From JAUIAI01 sp050633665 (GTDB lineage Bacteria; Pseudomonadota; Gammaproteobacteria; Burkholderiales; Burkholderiaceae_E): DNA of 64,000 nucleotides. How positions within the stretch are numbered: the stretch's first letter is position 1; every line of letters begins with the position of its first letter. The notes below the pieces were generated by a model. The model was not told the DNA's origin and did not search any database. It was given only the letters and a program-made list of their open reading frames with translations. Where the stretch lies: contig JBOEGY010000013.1 of the NCBI GenBank assembly GCA_050633665.1, positions 1 to 64,000 of the forward strand, in the 5' to 3' direction. Shown piece by piece: positions 34,934-44,620 of the stretch. A program made the translations under genes and the position numbers.

Positions 34934-35821
34934 CTAAGCCATGACTTCGGCCCAGTCATGCCAGAGCGGTTCGACGCTGTCAGGCAAAAGCGGCAACTCA
35001 CCCAGGTCGACCCGGCTCTCCCCAGGGCCGTGAAAATCCGACCCCCGGGACGCCCGAAAACCGAACTCAAGCGCGAGACGTGCGAACCGGCTGTACTGAT
35101 CGCGGGTGTGGCTGCCTGTGATCACCTCAATCGCCAGCCCGCCCGCTTCACGAAACTCCTCCAACAATGCCCACAATCCGATATCGCCAAGCCGGTAGCG
35201 GCCCGGATGCGCAATGACGGCTATGCCGCCGGCGGCGCGGATCCAGCCAACCGCCTCAGACAAGGACGCCCACCGATGGGCCACAAAACCGGGTTTGCCT
35301 TCAACCAGATAGCGCTGAAAAACCGCGCCGATACTCTCGCACCGGCCGGTCTCAACCAGAAACCGCGCGAAATGGGTTCTGGAAACCAATTGCGGATTGC
35401 CCACATATTGCAGCGCGCCTTCATAGGCATCGGGAATGCCGGCCTGGGCCAGAGAGTCCGACATGGCCCGGGCGCGGGCATCACGCCCGGCCCGAATCGC
35501 GGCCAGGCCGTCGCGCAGCAGCGCAGTGCCCGGGTCGATCCGCAAGCCCACAATATGAATCGTGGTGTGCCCCCAGGTCACGGAGATCTCGACCCCCGGA
35601 ATAAACGTCACACCCAGCTCGCTGGCAACCTGAGCGGCACTTGCCAGCCCGCCGGTTTCATCGTGATCGGTCAAGGCCAGTACCTGAACCCCATTCTGAT
35701 GAGCCCGCGCAACCAAATCAGCCGGCTCCAACGTGCCGTCCGAGAACCGGGAGTGACTGTGCAGATCGACATTCAGCCGCCACGGATCTGCCGACCCCGT
35801 ATCTGAGGCCGGATCAGCCAT
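34934..35821 (-). CDS. PHP-domain phosphoesterase (TrpH/YciV, RNase AM type)
   Basis: A 295 aa polymerase-and-histidinol-phosphatase (PHP) protein. The metal sites are VDLHSHSRFSDGT, LALTDHDETGG, PGVEIS, VIAHPGR and GSDFHG. E. coli YciV (RNase AM) trims 5' ends of rRNA and degrades short RNAs and pAp, so such a role is likely. The ATG at 35821 overlaps the upstream hydrolase gene by eight bases. The frame before it is inside that gene. The gene is followed by yciO-like, M50 and trpS genes, forming one probable operon. Confidence 0.92.
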   Translation of the reverse strand: MADPASDTGSADPWRLNVDLHSHSRFSDGTLEPADLVARAHQNGVQVLALTDHDETGGLASAAQVASELGVTFIPGVEISVTWGHTTIHIVGLRIDPGTALLRDGLAAIRAGRDARARAMSDSLAQAGIPDAYEGALQYVGNPQLVSRTHFARFLVETGRCESIGAVFQRYLVEGKPGFVAHRWASLSEAVGWIRAAGGIAVIAHPGRYRLGDIGLWALLEEFREAGGLAIEVITGSHTRDQYSRFARLALEFGFRASRGSDFHGPGESRVDLGELPLLPDSVEPLWHDWAEVMA

Positions 35822-36725
35822 CGCTGACGATGAACTGCTCGACCAGTGCAGCCAACGCTTCCGGCTGATCGTGATGCAGCATGTGGCCGCAGTCGGCCAG
35901 CACATGGTGAGTCAGTTGGTTGATTTTGGCGACCCGCTCGCGGTATTCGGGTTTCTGGGTAAACGCGTGCCAGTCGTTCGGATGTGATGAATCCACCCAC
36001 AAGACCGGTGCTTCGATCGCGGCCCAACAGGCGTCGACTTCATCCGCCCGGTACAGATACGGATTGATCAGCTTGTGAGCCGGATCCGCCAGCAGACGGT
36101 ACTCGCCCTGCGCGGTTTGCTCGGACCAGTGCTGTGCAAGCCAGGCAGCCCGGTCAGGGCGTAGGCGTGCATTGTTTTTCTGCAGACGTTCGGCAACCGC
36201 AGCAACGCTGGGATAGTCGCGCAGCCGGCGTTCAACCCTTAACTGGTCCAGCCATTTGGCCAGCCTTCCGGGCGCGCGTGACGCGTCGGCCGGTGGCATC
36301 CCGGCACCCTCCAGGTTGATCAGCCGGCGAATGCTGTGCGGCCGTGCGCCGGCATATAACATCACGAGATTGCCGCCCATGCTGTGCCCGAGCAGGTTGA
36401 TCGGTTCGTCTGGCAATAACTGGGCAAGCAAGGCGTCCAGGTCACCGAGATAATCATAAAACCAGTAACTGTCGCCCGGCGAACGGGACGAACGCCCGAA
36501 ACCGCGCCAATCCGGCGCAATCACCCGCCAGTCGGACGGCAGATGATCCACCAGAAACTGAAAACTCGCGCCCAGATCCATCCAGCCATGAGCCGCCACC
36601 AGCGTGTGCGCCGGTGCGCCCTCTGGCTCCCAGCACCAGGCATGTAAATCCAGTCCGCGACATTTCAGGACACGGGAGCTTACCGCGCGACGCGGTTGGT
36701 AAAGATCGGACTTACCCACGTCCAC
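35814..36725 (-). CDS. Alpha/beta hydrolase
   Basis: A 303 aa alpha/beta-hydrolase. The oxyanion region is AAHGWMD, the nucleophile elbow is LLGHSMGGNLV (Ser near residue 116), and the catalytic His sits in LADCGHMLHHDQP. An internal DSSHPNDWHAF supplies the acid region. Substrate cannot be told. It overlaps the DUF455 gene by 14 bases upstream and the PHP gene by eight downstream, so these three are tightly coupled. Confidence 0.92.
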   Translation of the reverse strand: MDVGKSDLYQPRRAVSSRVLKCRGLDLHAWCWEPEGAPAHTLVAAHGWMDLGASFQFLVDHLPSDWRVIAPDWRGFGRSSRSPGDSYWFYDYLGDLDALLAQLLPDEPINLLGHSMGGNLVMLYAGARPHSIRRLINLEGAGMPPADASRAPGRLAKWLDQLRVERRLRDYPSVAAVAERLQKNNARLRPDRAAWLAQHWSEQTAQGEYRLLADPAHKLINPYLYRADEVDACWAAIEAPVLWVDSSHPNDWHAFTQKPEYRERVAKINQLTHHVLADCGHMLHHDQPEALAALVEQFIVSDG

Positions 36726-37587
36726 CCCCTTGCAGCCAGTCGAGTTCGCGGTTGGTAAACCCGGCTTTTAATCTTGCAGTTCGATTCATTTTTCCCCGTG
36801 GTCTGGGCGCATCAAAAGCGCAGAGTAGTTGTTGGAATTTTTCCTCCGGCTCAACCCCGGCCTGCTGGCACAGGCGTTGGAACCAGTCATTGCCAAGCGA
36901 GACATGACGAACTTCCTCGTCGAGGATGATCTGAAGAACATCTACCGCATCGCGATGTCCTGCCGAACGCAGTTTTTGCTGAATGGCGGGGGTTGCATCG
37001 AGGCCACGGGCTTCAAGCACGCGCGGCACCAGTGCCATGCGAGCGAGCAAGTCATCCGCCGTGCGCCGGGCCATCGTCCAGAGTCCGTCATGGGCATCAT
37101 GATCACCGTAGGCCACCTCGACCGCCGCCATCTGATCGGTCAGCAGCCGAAAGTGCCGCGCCTCATCAACGGCGACTGACAGCCAGTCACGGGCAAAACC
37201 CACCGGCATATACGGGTAACGCCAGACGGCATCCAGCGCAAGATTGATGGCGTTGAATTCAATATGAGCAATCGCATGCAACAACGCACCGAGTCCTTCA
37301 GCACTGCCCGGGGCGCGCTTGGGCACCTGGCTGGCCAACACCATCAAGGGGCGACTGGGGCGGCCGGGCTCCAGTGCGCCAAGATCGACCGGCTCGACAT
37401 TCAGTTCGGGCGGGCCGTCGCCGGCCGGCGGGTCGTCGCCAAGCTGATCCAGACACCCGGCCAAATCTGCGACTAACTGGCATTTGGTGAACGGGTCAGC
37501 CTCTTGCCAGGCCTGCCTGGCAGCGGCCTGAACAACAGCCAGCCTGGCACGTACCCCGGCCTGGCCGGGATCAGGACTTGAATTCAT
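36712..37587 (-). CDS. DUF455 ferritin-like protein
   Basis: A 291 aa protein of the DUF455 family, a ferritin-like four-helix fold. Two Glu/His clusters fit a di-metal site: LLHAIAHIEFNAINLALDA (mid-protein), VDEARHFRLL, and ILDEEVRHVSLGNDWF near the C-terminus. Function in bacteria is not established; oxidoreductase or tRNA-modification-like roles have been considered for ferritin-like relatives. It is the first gene of the minus-strand run down to trpS and is divergent from the gamma carbonic anhydrase gene over 72 bases. Confidence 0.9.
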   Translation of the reverse strand: MNSSPDPGQAGVRARLAVVQAAARQAWQEADPFTKCQLVADLAGCLDQLGDDPPAGDGPPELNVEPVDLGALEPGRPSRPLMVLASQVPKRAPGSAEGLGALLHAIAHIEFNAINLALDAVWRYPYMPVGFARDWLSVAVDEARHFRLLTDQMAAVEVAYGDHDAHDGLWTMARRTADDLLARMALVPRVLEARGLDATPAIQQKLRSAGHRDAVDVLQIILDEEVRHVSLGNDWFQRLCQQAGVEPEEKFQQLLCAFDAPRPRGKMNRTARLKAGFTNRELDWLQGGGRG

Positions 37588-37659
37588 GCAGGGTCAGAAA
37601 CCATCAAGGACAATCAATCTCGTAAACTGTGGGCTCTTTCTCTATCAAAGCGACCCAAC

Positions 37660-38181
37660 ATGCCAGTTTACTCGTTGAATGAAAAAACCCCGGATATCCA
37701 CGAGTCAGCCTGGATTGCGGAAACCGCCACAGTTATTGGCGAGGTCTCGCTCGGCGAGCAGGCCAGCATATGGTTTGGCACCACCGTCCGTGCCGACAAT
37801 GCGGCAATCGAGATCGGCGCACGCTCGAACATCCAGGAAAACAGCGTGCTCCATGTTGACCCGGGCTTCAAACTGACAATAGGCAACGATGTAACCGTCG
37901 GTCACCAGGCCATGTTGCACGGCTGCACAATCGGCGAGCATACACTGGTCGGCATCCAGGCCGTTGTAATGAATGGCGCAACAATCGGCAAAAACTGCCT
38001 GATCGGCGCCGGCGCCCTGGTCACCGAAGGCAAACAATTCCCGGACGGCTCCCTGATCGTCGGCTCACCGGCCAAGGTGGTTCGCGAACTGACGCCCGAA
38101 GAAATACAGCGACTTAAACGCAGCGCCAGCAATTATGTTGAGCGAGCAGCCGTGTTTGCCAAAGATCTCAAACGGGTCTGA
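37660..38181 (+). CDS. Gamma-class carbonic anhydrase family protein
   Basis: A 173 aa left-handed beta-helix protein with hexapeptide repeats (TVIGEVSLGEQASIW, IEIGARSNIQENSVLHVD). Zinc-type ligands are His in SVLHVDPG and in VGHQAMLHGC. It resembles YrdA/PaaY and gamma carbonic anhydrases. Activity on CO2 is common but not universal in this family. It lies five bases before hslO, and translation is probably coupled. Confidence 0.94.
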   Translation: MPVYSLNEKTPDIHESAWIAETATVIGEVSLGEQASIWFGTTVRADNAAIEIGARSNIQENSVLHVDPGFKLTIGNDVTVGHQAMLHGCTIGEHTLVGIQAVVMNGATIGKNCLIGAGALVTEGKQFPDGSLIVGSPAKVVRELTPEEIQRLKRSASNYVERAAVFAKDLKRV

Positions 38182-38186
38182 GCGCA

Positions 38187-39095
38187 ATGAGCAACAGCCT
38201 GCTTAGGTTTCACATTCAGAACACGCCGGTGCGTGGCGAGTGGATAGAGCTCTCGGACGCCTGGCAGCAAGTGGTGAGCCGGCATGCGGTTGATCAGACC
38301 AGCCTGTCTATGCTGGGCCAGCTAACCGCAGCATCGTTACTATTATCCGCAACAATCAAACACCAGGGCAGCCTGACTGCACAAATTGTCGGTGATGGTC
38401 CCGTCACGCTGATCGTGGCTCAGTGCCAGGCGAACGGCACGTTCCGTTCAACCATCAAGTTGTCTGAGAAACACCCCATGCCGGCAGAGGCGGAGCCCGA
38501 CGTCAGTCGCCTGATCAACCCCGGCGGCAAAGCCCGGTTCGCCATTACAATCGACCCGCGCGAAGAAGGTAAAACTGCTTACCAGGGAATTGTCCCGCTG
38601 GAGGGCAACAGCATCGCCCGGATGCTCGAACGTTATATGTTCCGCTCTGAGCAGATTCCGACGCGACTGTGGCTGGCGGCCAATCGCGAGCGGGCGACCG
38701 GCCTGTTGCTGCAACGCCTGCCGGACCCGAAGCGGGACGCCGGTCAGGAACACGATACCGATGCCTGGGCCCGGCTGCAAAAACTGGCCGAAACACTAGG
38801 CGCGGACGAAATGCTGGCCGAGAATGGCGAAACCATTCTGCACCGGCTTTTCTGGCAGGAACAAACCGGCCCGCTTGAGTCCAGACCATTGCGCTTTGAG
38901 TGCCCGTGTTCGCGCCAGAAGGTCAACGCCATGTTGCAGATGCTGGGCGCCGCCGAAGTACAGTCCATTCTGGCTGAGCAAGGTCAGGTGGCGGTGAATT
39001 GCGAGTACTGCAATACGCCGTATCTCTTTGATCCGGTGGATGTAGCCGGCTTGTTCAAGCCAGGCGCCCTGCCCGGTACCGATACCCGGCAGTAA
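38187..39095 (+). CDS. hslO: Redox-regulated chaperone Hsp33
   Basis: Hsp33 (302 aa) is a holdase activated by oxidation of its four cysteines. The C-terminal zinc centre is present as CPC in FECPCSRQKV and CEYC about 30 residues later, the CxC-x(27-32)-CxxC motif. The N-terminal core includes QLTAASLLLSATIKHQGSL. Cytoplasmic. It directly follows the gamma carbonic anhydrase gene and converges on ftsB, 12 bases from its stop. Confidence 0.96.
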   Translation: MSNSLLRFHIQNTPVRGEWIELSDAWQQVVSRHAVDQTSLSMLGQLTAASLLLSATIKHQGSLTAQIVGDGPVTLIVAQCQANGTFRSTIKLSEKHPMPAEAEPDVSRLINPGGKARFAITIDPREEGKTAYQGIVPLEGNSIARMLERYMFRSEQIPTRLWLAANRERATGLLLQRLPDPKRDAGQEHDTDAWARLQKLAETLGADEMLAENGETILHRLFWQEQTGPLESRPLRFECPCSRQKVNAMLQMLGAAEVQSILAEQGQVAVNCEYCNTPYLFDPVDVAGLFKPGALPGTDTRQ

Positions 39096-39107
39096 GTTCC
39101 GAACCGC

Positions 39108-39425
39108 TTACTGAACCAGCGCGGTACGGGTCGGCTTGGGGCCGGCTTTGGCCGCCGGGGTGTTGATCTGCACAAAGACCTCGTCCTTGCCGATCATGCC
39201 CAACTCGTAGCGGGCCCGCTCTTCAACGGCGGCCCGGCCTTCGGTCAGATCTTTGACTTCGGCCTCCAGGCCGTCATTGCGGGCGGTCAGATTGAGGTTG
39301 GCCAGTTTTTGCTTGTCCAGCTTTCGGTCTAGCTCCCAGACGTGGATCCAGCCACCCGTACCGAACCAGAGCGGAAACTGGATCAGTACAAGCAACAACA
39401 TCAATGCTGCGCACAATGGCCGCAA
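39108..39425 (-). CDS. ftsB: Cell division protein FtsB
   Basis: A 105 aa bitopic membrane protein with one N-terminal helix (residues 3-20) and a coiled coil (LDRKLDKQKLANLNLTARNDGLEAEVKDL) followed by RAAVEERARYELGMIGKDE, the conserved FtsB/DivIC region. FtsB links FtsL and FtsQ in the divisome. It lies 41 bases after eno in the pyrG-kdsA-eno-ftsB operon, the common proteobacterial place. Confidence 0.95.
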   Translation of the reverse strand: MRPLCAALMLLLVLIQFPLWFGTGGWIHVWELDRKLDKQKLANLNLTARNDGLEAEVKDLTEGRAAVEERARYELGMIGKDEVFVQINTPAAKAGPKPTRTALVQ

Positions 39426-39466
39426 TTAATTCCCCAATCAGTTAGACCAACCCCTGACAACCTACC

Positions 39467-40750
39467 CTAGCGCAGGTTGTAAAACGCACTGGCTCCAGGG
39501 TATGTCGCAACATCCCCGAGGTCTTCTTCAATGCGCAATAACTGATTGTACTTCGCAATGCGGTCGGTGCGGCTCATCGAACCGGTTTTGATTTGCAAAG
39601 CATTGGTTCCCACCGCGATATCGGCGATCGTTGTGTCTTCGGTTTCGCCCGATCGATGAGAAACAACTGCGGTGTAGTTGTGCCGCTTGGCCAGTTCAAT
39701 TGCGGCAAATGTTTCGGTCAGCGTACCGATCTGATTGATCTTGATCAGAATGGAATTGCCGACGCCCTCGTTGATACCGCGCTGCAGTATCTCAGTGTTG
39801 GTTACGAACAAATCGTCGCCGACCAACTGGACTTTGTCGCCCAGAGCGTCGGTCAGCAGCTTCCAGCCCTGCCAGTCGTCTTCGGCCATGCCGTCTTCGA
39901 TCGAGATAATCGGGTACTTGTCGCACCAGGTTGACAGCAGATTCACGAAATCACCAGCGCTCAGGGTCAGGCCCTCGCCGGTCATATGATATTTGCCGTC
40001 CCGAAAGAACTCGGAACTCGCACAATCGAGGCCCAGTGCAATCTGGGTGCCGGCCTCATAGCCGGCGTTCTCGATGGCCTGCAAAATCAATTGGATCGCG
40101 GCCTCGTGATTTTCAACTGTGGGAGCAAATCCGCCCTCGTCACCCACTGCAGTTGACAGGCCCTGGTCATGCAAGAGTTTCTTCAGCGCATGAAATACTT
40201 CGGCGCCGTATCGCAAAGCTTCGCGGAAGCTCGGTGCGCCAACCGGCAGAATCATGAATTCCTGCAGATCCAGGTTGTTATTGGCATGGGCGCCACCATT
40301 GATGACATTCATCATCGGGACCGGCAAAGCCATCGGGCCTGAGCCGCCAAAATACCGGTACAGCGGCAGGCCGGCTTCTTCGGCGGACGCCTTGGCTACC
40401 GCCATTGAGACGGCGAGCATTGCATTGGCGCCCAGCCGCCCCTTGTTGTCCGTGCCATCCAGTTCAATCAGGACCCGGTCAATATAGGCCTGTTCGGCTG
40501 CATCCAGCCCCAACAAGGCTTCTGAGACCTCGGTGTTGACATGCTCTACCGCTTTCAGGACGCCTTTGCCGAGGTAACGCTCGGCATCCCCGTCGCGCAG
40601 CTCTATCGCTTCGCGAGCGCCGGTAGAAGCGCCAGAGGGCACTGCCGCCCGGCCCATGGCGCCGGATTCCAGCAAGACATCACATTCAACGGTGGGATTA
40701 CCCCGTGAATCAATGATTTCTCGGCCAATAATGTCAACAATCGTGCTCAT
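39467..40750 (-). CDS. eno: Enolase
   Basis: Enolase (427 aa) interconverts 2-phosphoglycerate and phosphoenolpyruvate and is a part of the RNA degradosome in some proteobacteria. Motifs: EIIDSRGNPTVE at the N-terminus, GGAHANN, SIEDGMAEDDW, LVGDDLFVTN and IKINQIGTLTET with the catalytic Lys, then SHRSGETEDT. Full length. Confidence 0.98.
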   Translation of the reverse strand: MSTIVDIIGREIIDSRGNPTVECDVLLESGAMGRAAVPSGASTGAREAIELRDGDAERYLGKGVLKAVEHVNTEVSEALLGLDAAEQAYIDRVLIELDGTDNKGRLGANAMLAVSMAVAKASAEEAGLPLYRYFGGSGPMALPVPMMNVINGGAHANNNLDLQEFMILPVGAPSFREALRYGAEVFHALKKLLHDQGLSTAVGDEGGFAPTVENHEAAIQLILQAIENAGYEAGTQIALGLDCASSEFFRDGKYHMTGEGLTLSAGDFVNLLSTWCDKYPIISIEDGMAEDDWQGWKLLTDALGDKVQLVGDDLFVTNTEILQRGINEGVGNSILIKINQIGTLTETFAAIELAKRHNYTAVVSHRSGETEDTTIADIAVGTNALQIKTGSMSRTDRIAKYNQLLRIEEDLGDVATYPGASAFYNLR

Positions 40751-40814
40751 TCCGCAAACCTTGAGTAGGTGATTCTGTTAAAAAAATGGGTATTTCAGAG
40801 GGGATCCGGCCCGT

Positions 40815-41105
40815 TCAGATGCCGTCAACCACAATCATGTTGAAGTATTCGGTTGCGCCTTCGCGCTTGGCGCGGGCAGCGGTGTACAACGCTGAATCAT
40901 AGAACGCCTTGGCGGCCGGCATGTCCTCAAATCGGATCACAACAACACGAGTCGGGTCCCACCCGCCCTCGAGTACGCCAACCTGCCCGCCGCGGACCAG
41001 GAATTCCCCGCCCGCCGCGGCGACCGCCGCCGGCGTCAAAGCCCCGTACTGTTTATATTGCTCTGGATCCGTCACTTTGACATCGGCGATTATGTAGGCA
41101 GCCAT
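40815..41105 (-). CDS. DUF1330 family protein
   Basis: A 96 aa dimeric alpha/beta-barrel-type protein (MAAYIIADVKVTDPEQYKQY, GGEFLVRGG, IRFEDMPAAKAFYDS). Its start at 41105 has GAGAG a few bases upstream. DUF1330 proteins have no settled function. Its place between kdsA (40-base gap) and eno (64-base gap) is an arrangement I recall from Burkholderiales, so it is probably co-transcribed with housekeeping genes. Confidence 0.9.
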   Translation of the reverse strand: MAAYIIADVKVTDPEQYKQYGALTPAAVAAAGGEFLVRGGQVGVLEGGWDPTRVVVIRFEDMPAAKAFYDSALYTAARAKREGATEYFNMIVVDGI

Positions 41106-41145
41106 GGCGCTCTCTCGGTGGGGTGGTTTATCTGGTGACCTAATG

Positions 41146-42009
41146 CTACAACTGGTTCTCGGCAAAGCCCTGGCTCTTGACCACGCCATCCAGCGCCATC
41201 ATCGTCGTGAGCAAAGACTCCATCATCCCCAGCGGCCAGGCATTCGGGCCGTCTGACAAGGCTTCAGCCGGATTGGGGTGGGTTTCCATGAACACGCCCG
41301 ACACGCCGGCGGCAATTGCCGCGCGGGCCAGCACCGGAACATGTTCGCGGGTACCACCTGATGAGGCGCCCTGCCCGCCCGGAAGCTGCACGGAATGAGT
41401 GGCGTCAAAGACAACCGGACAACCTGTCTCGCGCATAATCGCCAGCGATCGCATGTCTGACACCAGGTTGTTATAGCCAAAACTGGCGCCGCGCTCGCAG
41501 ACCATCAGGCGATCGGCTGCCGCTTCATCACCGCCCGTTGATTCAATTGCGGCTTCGCGTGCCTTCATGATGACTTGTTTCATATCAGTCGGAGCCTGAA
41601 ACTGCCCCTTCTTGATATTGACCGGTTTACCGCAAGAGGCCACCGCAACAATGAAATCGGTCTGGCGCACGAGAAACGCCGGTGTCTGCAATACGTCTAC
41701 CGCGGCAGCCGCATCCTGAATCTGACCAATATCGTGCACATCGGTCAGTACCGGCACCTGCAACTCTTTACCGACATCGGCCAGAATCTGCAGGCCTTGT
41801 TCCATGCCAGGCCCGCGGTAACTCTTACCGGAGCTACGATTCGCTTTGTCGAACGAGCTTTTATATATGAACGGCAAACCGAGTTTGTTCGTAATTTCTT
41901 TCAGTTGACCGGCCGTTTCAAATGCCATGTCACGCGATTCGATGACGCAGGGGCCGGCGATCAGGAAAAACGGTTGGTCCAGCCCGACTTCAAATCCACA
42001 TAATTTCAT
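41146..42009 (-). CDS. kdsA: 3-deoxy-D-manno-octulosonate-8-phosphate synthase
   Basis: KdsA (287 aa) makes Kdo-8-phosphate from PEP and arabinose-5-phosphate for the LPS core. Motifs: FFLIAGPCVIES, YKSSFDKANRSS, GQILADVG-like GLQILADVGKEL, LQTPAFLVRQTD, NIKKGQFQAP and VVFDATHSVQLPGG. The Asn in the AGPC region is absent, as expected from the standard form of the enzyme, and I did not classify it as metal-dependent or independent. Between pyrG (48 bases) and the DUF1330 gene. Confidence 0.97.
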   Translation of the reverse strand: MKLCGFEVGLDQPFFLIAGPCVIESRDMAFETAGQLKEITNKLGLPFIYKSSFDKANRSSGKSYRGPGMEQGLQILADVGKELQVPVLTDVHDIGQIQDAAAAVDVLQTPAFLVRQTDFIVAVASCGKPVNIKKGQFQAPTDMKQVIMKAREAAIESTGGDEAAADRLMVCERGASFGYNNLVSDMRSLAIMRETGCPVVFDATHSVQLPGGQGASSGGTREHVPVLARAAIAAGVSGVFMETHPNPAEALSDGPNAWPLGMMESLLTTMMALDGVVKSQGFAENQL

Positions 42010-42057
42010 AAGATGCCTTTGAGAGGAGTTTTTTTATAAGAGGCAGTTGTTGATTCG

Positions 42058-43752
42058 TCAGGCAGCCTTTGCGCTTGATCGGTCTGTTGCCGCTGTCAGC
42101 GCTGCTTGCATAAAACTACTAAAAAGCGGATGCCCGCGTAACGGCGTTGAGGTGAACTCCGGATGAAACTGCACACCCAAAAACCACGGATGGGCTTGAT
42201 CCCCCACCCGGGGCAACTCAATCATTTCCGTTAAGCCTTCGCTCGGGGTGCGCGCGGCAACCCGTAAACCGGCCGAATCAATCCGGTCAACGAAAGTATT
42301 GTTGACTTCATAACGATGGCGGTGACGTTCATTGACAAACTCACCATAAATTTCGGCGGCCAGCGTCTCGGGCCTGATCGCGCACTTTTGAGCGCCCAGG
42401 CGCATCGTGCCGCCGAGGTCAGAACTGGCGTTACGTTGCTCCACCCGACCGTCGGCATCCTGCCATTCGGTAATCAGGCCAACGATAGGGGTTGCGGTGT
42501 CGGGATTGAACTCAGTGCTGTTGGCATCCAGCAAACCCATTACATTGCGGGCAAATTCGACCACCGCCAACTGCATACCAAGACAGATCCCCAGGTATGG
42601 CACGCCTTGCTCACGGGCAAAGCGAATCGCCTGAATCTTGCCTTCGACGCCGCGCTCGCCAAATCCGCCCGGCACCAGAATGGCATGGAAACCGCTGAGT
42701 TTTTCAGCGACCTGCTCGGCCGGCAATTCAAGGTCTTCAGAGTCAATATACTCGATACGCACAGTGGTTCTGGCGTGAATGCCGGCATGGACCAACGCTT
42801 CGGACAAGCTTTTGTAAGACTCGGTCAGGTCAACATATTTGCCAACCATCGCGATACAGACTTCATGGGTCGGGCTCTGCAGCGATTCGACCAGCGCATC
42901 CCAGGCGGTCAGATCAGCCTCGGTATCCTCGATGCGGAGAATCTCGCATAACAACTCATCAACTTTTTGCTCATGCAGACGGCGCGGAATCTTGTAAATG
43001 CTATCGGCGTCTTCAACCGACACCACACCTGGCAAGACGACATTGGAAAACAGTGAAATCTTGGCCCGCTCGTCATCAGGGATGACCCGATCGGCGCGGC
43101 ACAGCAGTAAATCGGCCTGAATGCCGATCTCGCGCAGCTTCTGGACCGAATGCTGAGTGGGCTTGGTCTTGAGTTCACCGGCCGATGGAATGAACGGCAC
43201 CAGCGTCAGATGGACAAAACAGGCATTACCCCGTCCCACCCGCAAAGCCATCTGGCGGGCCGCCTCCAGGAACGGCAGAGACTCGATATCACCCACCGTG
43301 CCACCGATTTCGCAAATGGCAACATCTGCGGGCTGGGCTGGCTCGCCGGGCATGGCCATGTTGGTTGCCCGTTCGATCCAGGCCTGGATTTCATTGGTAA
43401 TGTGAGGAATCACCTGGACCGTGCGGCCAAGATACTCGCCGCGGCGCTCCTTCTTGAGCACGGTATCGTAGATCTGGCCGGTCGTGAAGTTGTTGACCCG
43501 GCGCATTCTGGCCGAAACAAAACGCTCGTAGTGCCCCAGATCCAGATCGGTTTCCGCACCATCTTCGGTCACGAAGACCTCTCCATGCTGAAACGGGCTC
43601 ATCGTGCCGGGGTCAACATTGATGTAGGGGTCGAGTTTGAGCATTGTCACGCTCAACTTGCGAGATTCAAGGAGCGCGCCAATTGACGCAGCCGCTATCC
43701 CTTTGCCCAGGGAAGAGACAACGCCGCCGGTGACAAATACATACTTGGTCAT
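42058..43752 (-). CDS. pyrG: CTP synthase
   Basis: PyrG (564 aa from ATG 43752) aminates UTP to CTP with glutamine. The synthase domain begins MTKYVFVTGGVVSSLGKG with the P-loop, then LKLDPYINVDPGTM. The C-terminal class I glutamine amidotransferase domain has LVPGGFGERG and the nucleophile Cys in YLGICLGMQLA, with the catalytic His and Glu near QFHPEFTS. Three extra codons upstream are open but not conserved. It heads the operon with kdsA, eno and ftsB, and is divergent from scoA. Confidence 0.98.
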   Translation of the reverse strand: MTKYVFVTGGVVSSLGKGIAAASIGALLESRKLSVTMLKLDPYINVDPGTMSPFQHGEVFVTEDGAETDLDLGHYERFVSARMRRVNNFTTGQIYDTVLKKERRGEYLGRTVQVIPHITNEIQAWIERATNMAMPGEPAQPADVAICEIGGTVGDIESLPFLEAARQMALRVGRGNACFVHLTLVPFIPSAGELKTKPTQHSVQKLREIGIQADLLLCRADRVIPDDERAKISLFSNVVLPGVVSVEDADSIYKIPRRLHEQKVDELLCEILRIEDTEADLTAWDALVESLQSPTHEVCIAMVGKYVDLTESYKSLSEALVHAGIHARTTVRIEYIDSEDLELPAEQVAEKLSGFHAILVPGGFGERGVEGKIQAIRFAREQGVPYLGICLGMQLAVVEFARNVMGLLDANSTEFNPDTATPIVGLITEWQDADGRVEQRNASSDLGGTMRLGAQKCAIRPETLAAEIYGEFVNERHRHRYEVNNTFVDRIDSAGLRVAARTPSEGLTEMIELPRVGDQAHPWFLGVQFHPEFTSTPLRGHPLFSSFMQAALTAATDRSSAKAA

Positions 43753-43910
43753 GTGAAACACGGTCAGGAAATGGGGAGTATAGCGTCACAAAGCCTCAGA
43801 CCGAAGCCCCGATAAAGCGAAGATCGTCCCATTTGTTCAATCGTTGTTTCAGGGGATGGATATAATTCACCGGGCCAAGGCGCGATGCGCGAACTGCGGA
43901 ATATGAAACG

Positions 43911-44609
43911 ATGAGCAAACTGTATGAATCAGCCCCCAAGGCACTGGCCGACATCATCAACGATGGCCAGATGATTGCCGTGGGTGGCTTTGGACTTTGC
44001 GGCATACCGGAGGCGCTGATTGAGGCGCTGCGGGATACCGGCAAGAAGAACTTTACCTGCGTCTCGAACAACGCCGGTGTTGACGGTTTCGGTCTGGGAC
44101 TGCTGCTCGAGACCCGTCAAATCAGCAAGATGATTGCCAGCTACGTCGGCGAGAACAAAGAATTCGAACGCCAGTATCTGGCCAAGGAACTGGATCTTGA
44201 ATTCACCCCCCAGGGCACGCTCGCTGAGAAGCTGCGCGCCGGAGGAGCCGGCATTCCGGCCTTCTTTACCCAAACGGGTTACGGCACGATCGTGGCCGAA
44301 GGCAAAGAGACACGCGAATTTGACGGCCGCCAGTACGTGATGGAACACGCGCTGGTGCCGGATGTCTCCCTGGTCAAAGCCTGGAAAGCCGATAAATCAG
44401 GCAATCTGGTGTTTCGCCGAACCGCCCGCAACTTCAATCCGAATGTCGCCATGGCCGGCAAAATCTGCGTGGTTGAGGTCGAGGAAGTGCTCGAAACAGG
44501 CGCTATTGACCCGGATGACGTTCATTTACCGGGCATTTTCGTGCATCGCATTGTAGTTAACGCTAATCCCGAAAAGCGCATCGAACAGCGCACCGTTCGG
44601 CAAGCCTAG
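43911..44609 (+). CDS. scoA: 3-oxoacid CoA-transferase subunit A
   Basis: A 232 aa alpha subunit of succinyl-CoA:3-oxoacid (acetoacetate) CoA-transferase, used for ketone body and short acid breakdown. VGGFGLCGIPEALI and the SNNAGVDGFGLGLLL segment form the glycine-rich CoA-binding region of subunit A. It is followed by subunit B after 11 bases. The two genes are divergent from pyrG across a 158-base spacer, where the promoter is expected. Confidence 0.95.
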   Translation: MSKLYESAPKALADIINDGQMIAVGGFGLCGIPEALIEALRDTGKKNFTCVSNNAGVDGFGLGLLLETRQISKMIASYVGENKEFERQYLAKELDLEFTPQGTLAEKLRAGGAGIPAFFTQTGYGTIVAEGKETREFDGRQYVMEHALVPDVSLVKAWKADKSGNLVFRRTARNFNPNVAMAGKICVVEVEEVLETGAIDPDDVHLPGIFVHRIVVNANPEKRIEQRTVRQA

Positions 44610-44620
44610 GGAGATCCGAC

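Noticed and set aside
34897..35070. Extended start of the YciO-like gene
   Set aside because: The extra 58 codons cross the spacer and enter the 3' end of the PHP gene and do not match the family; ATG 34896 is used.
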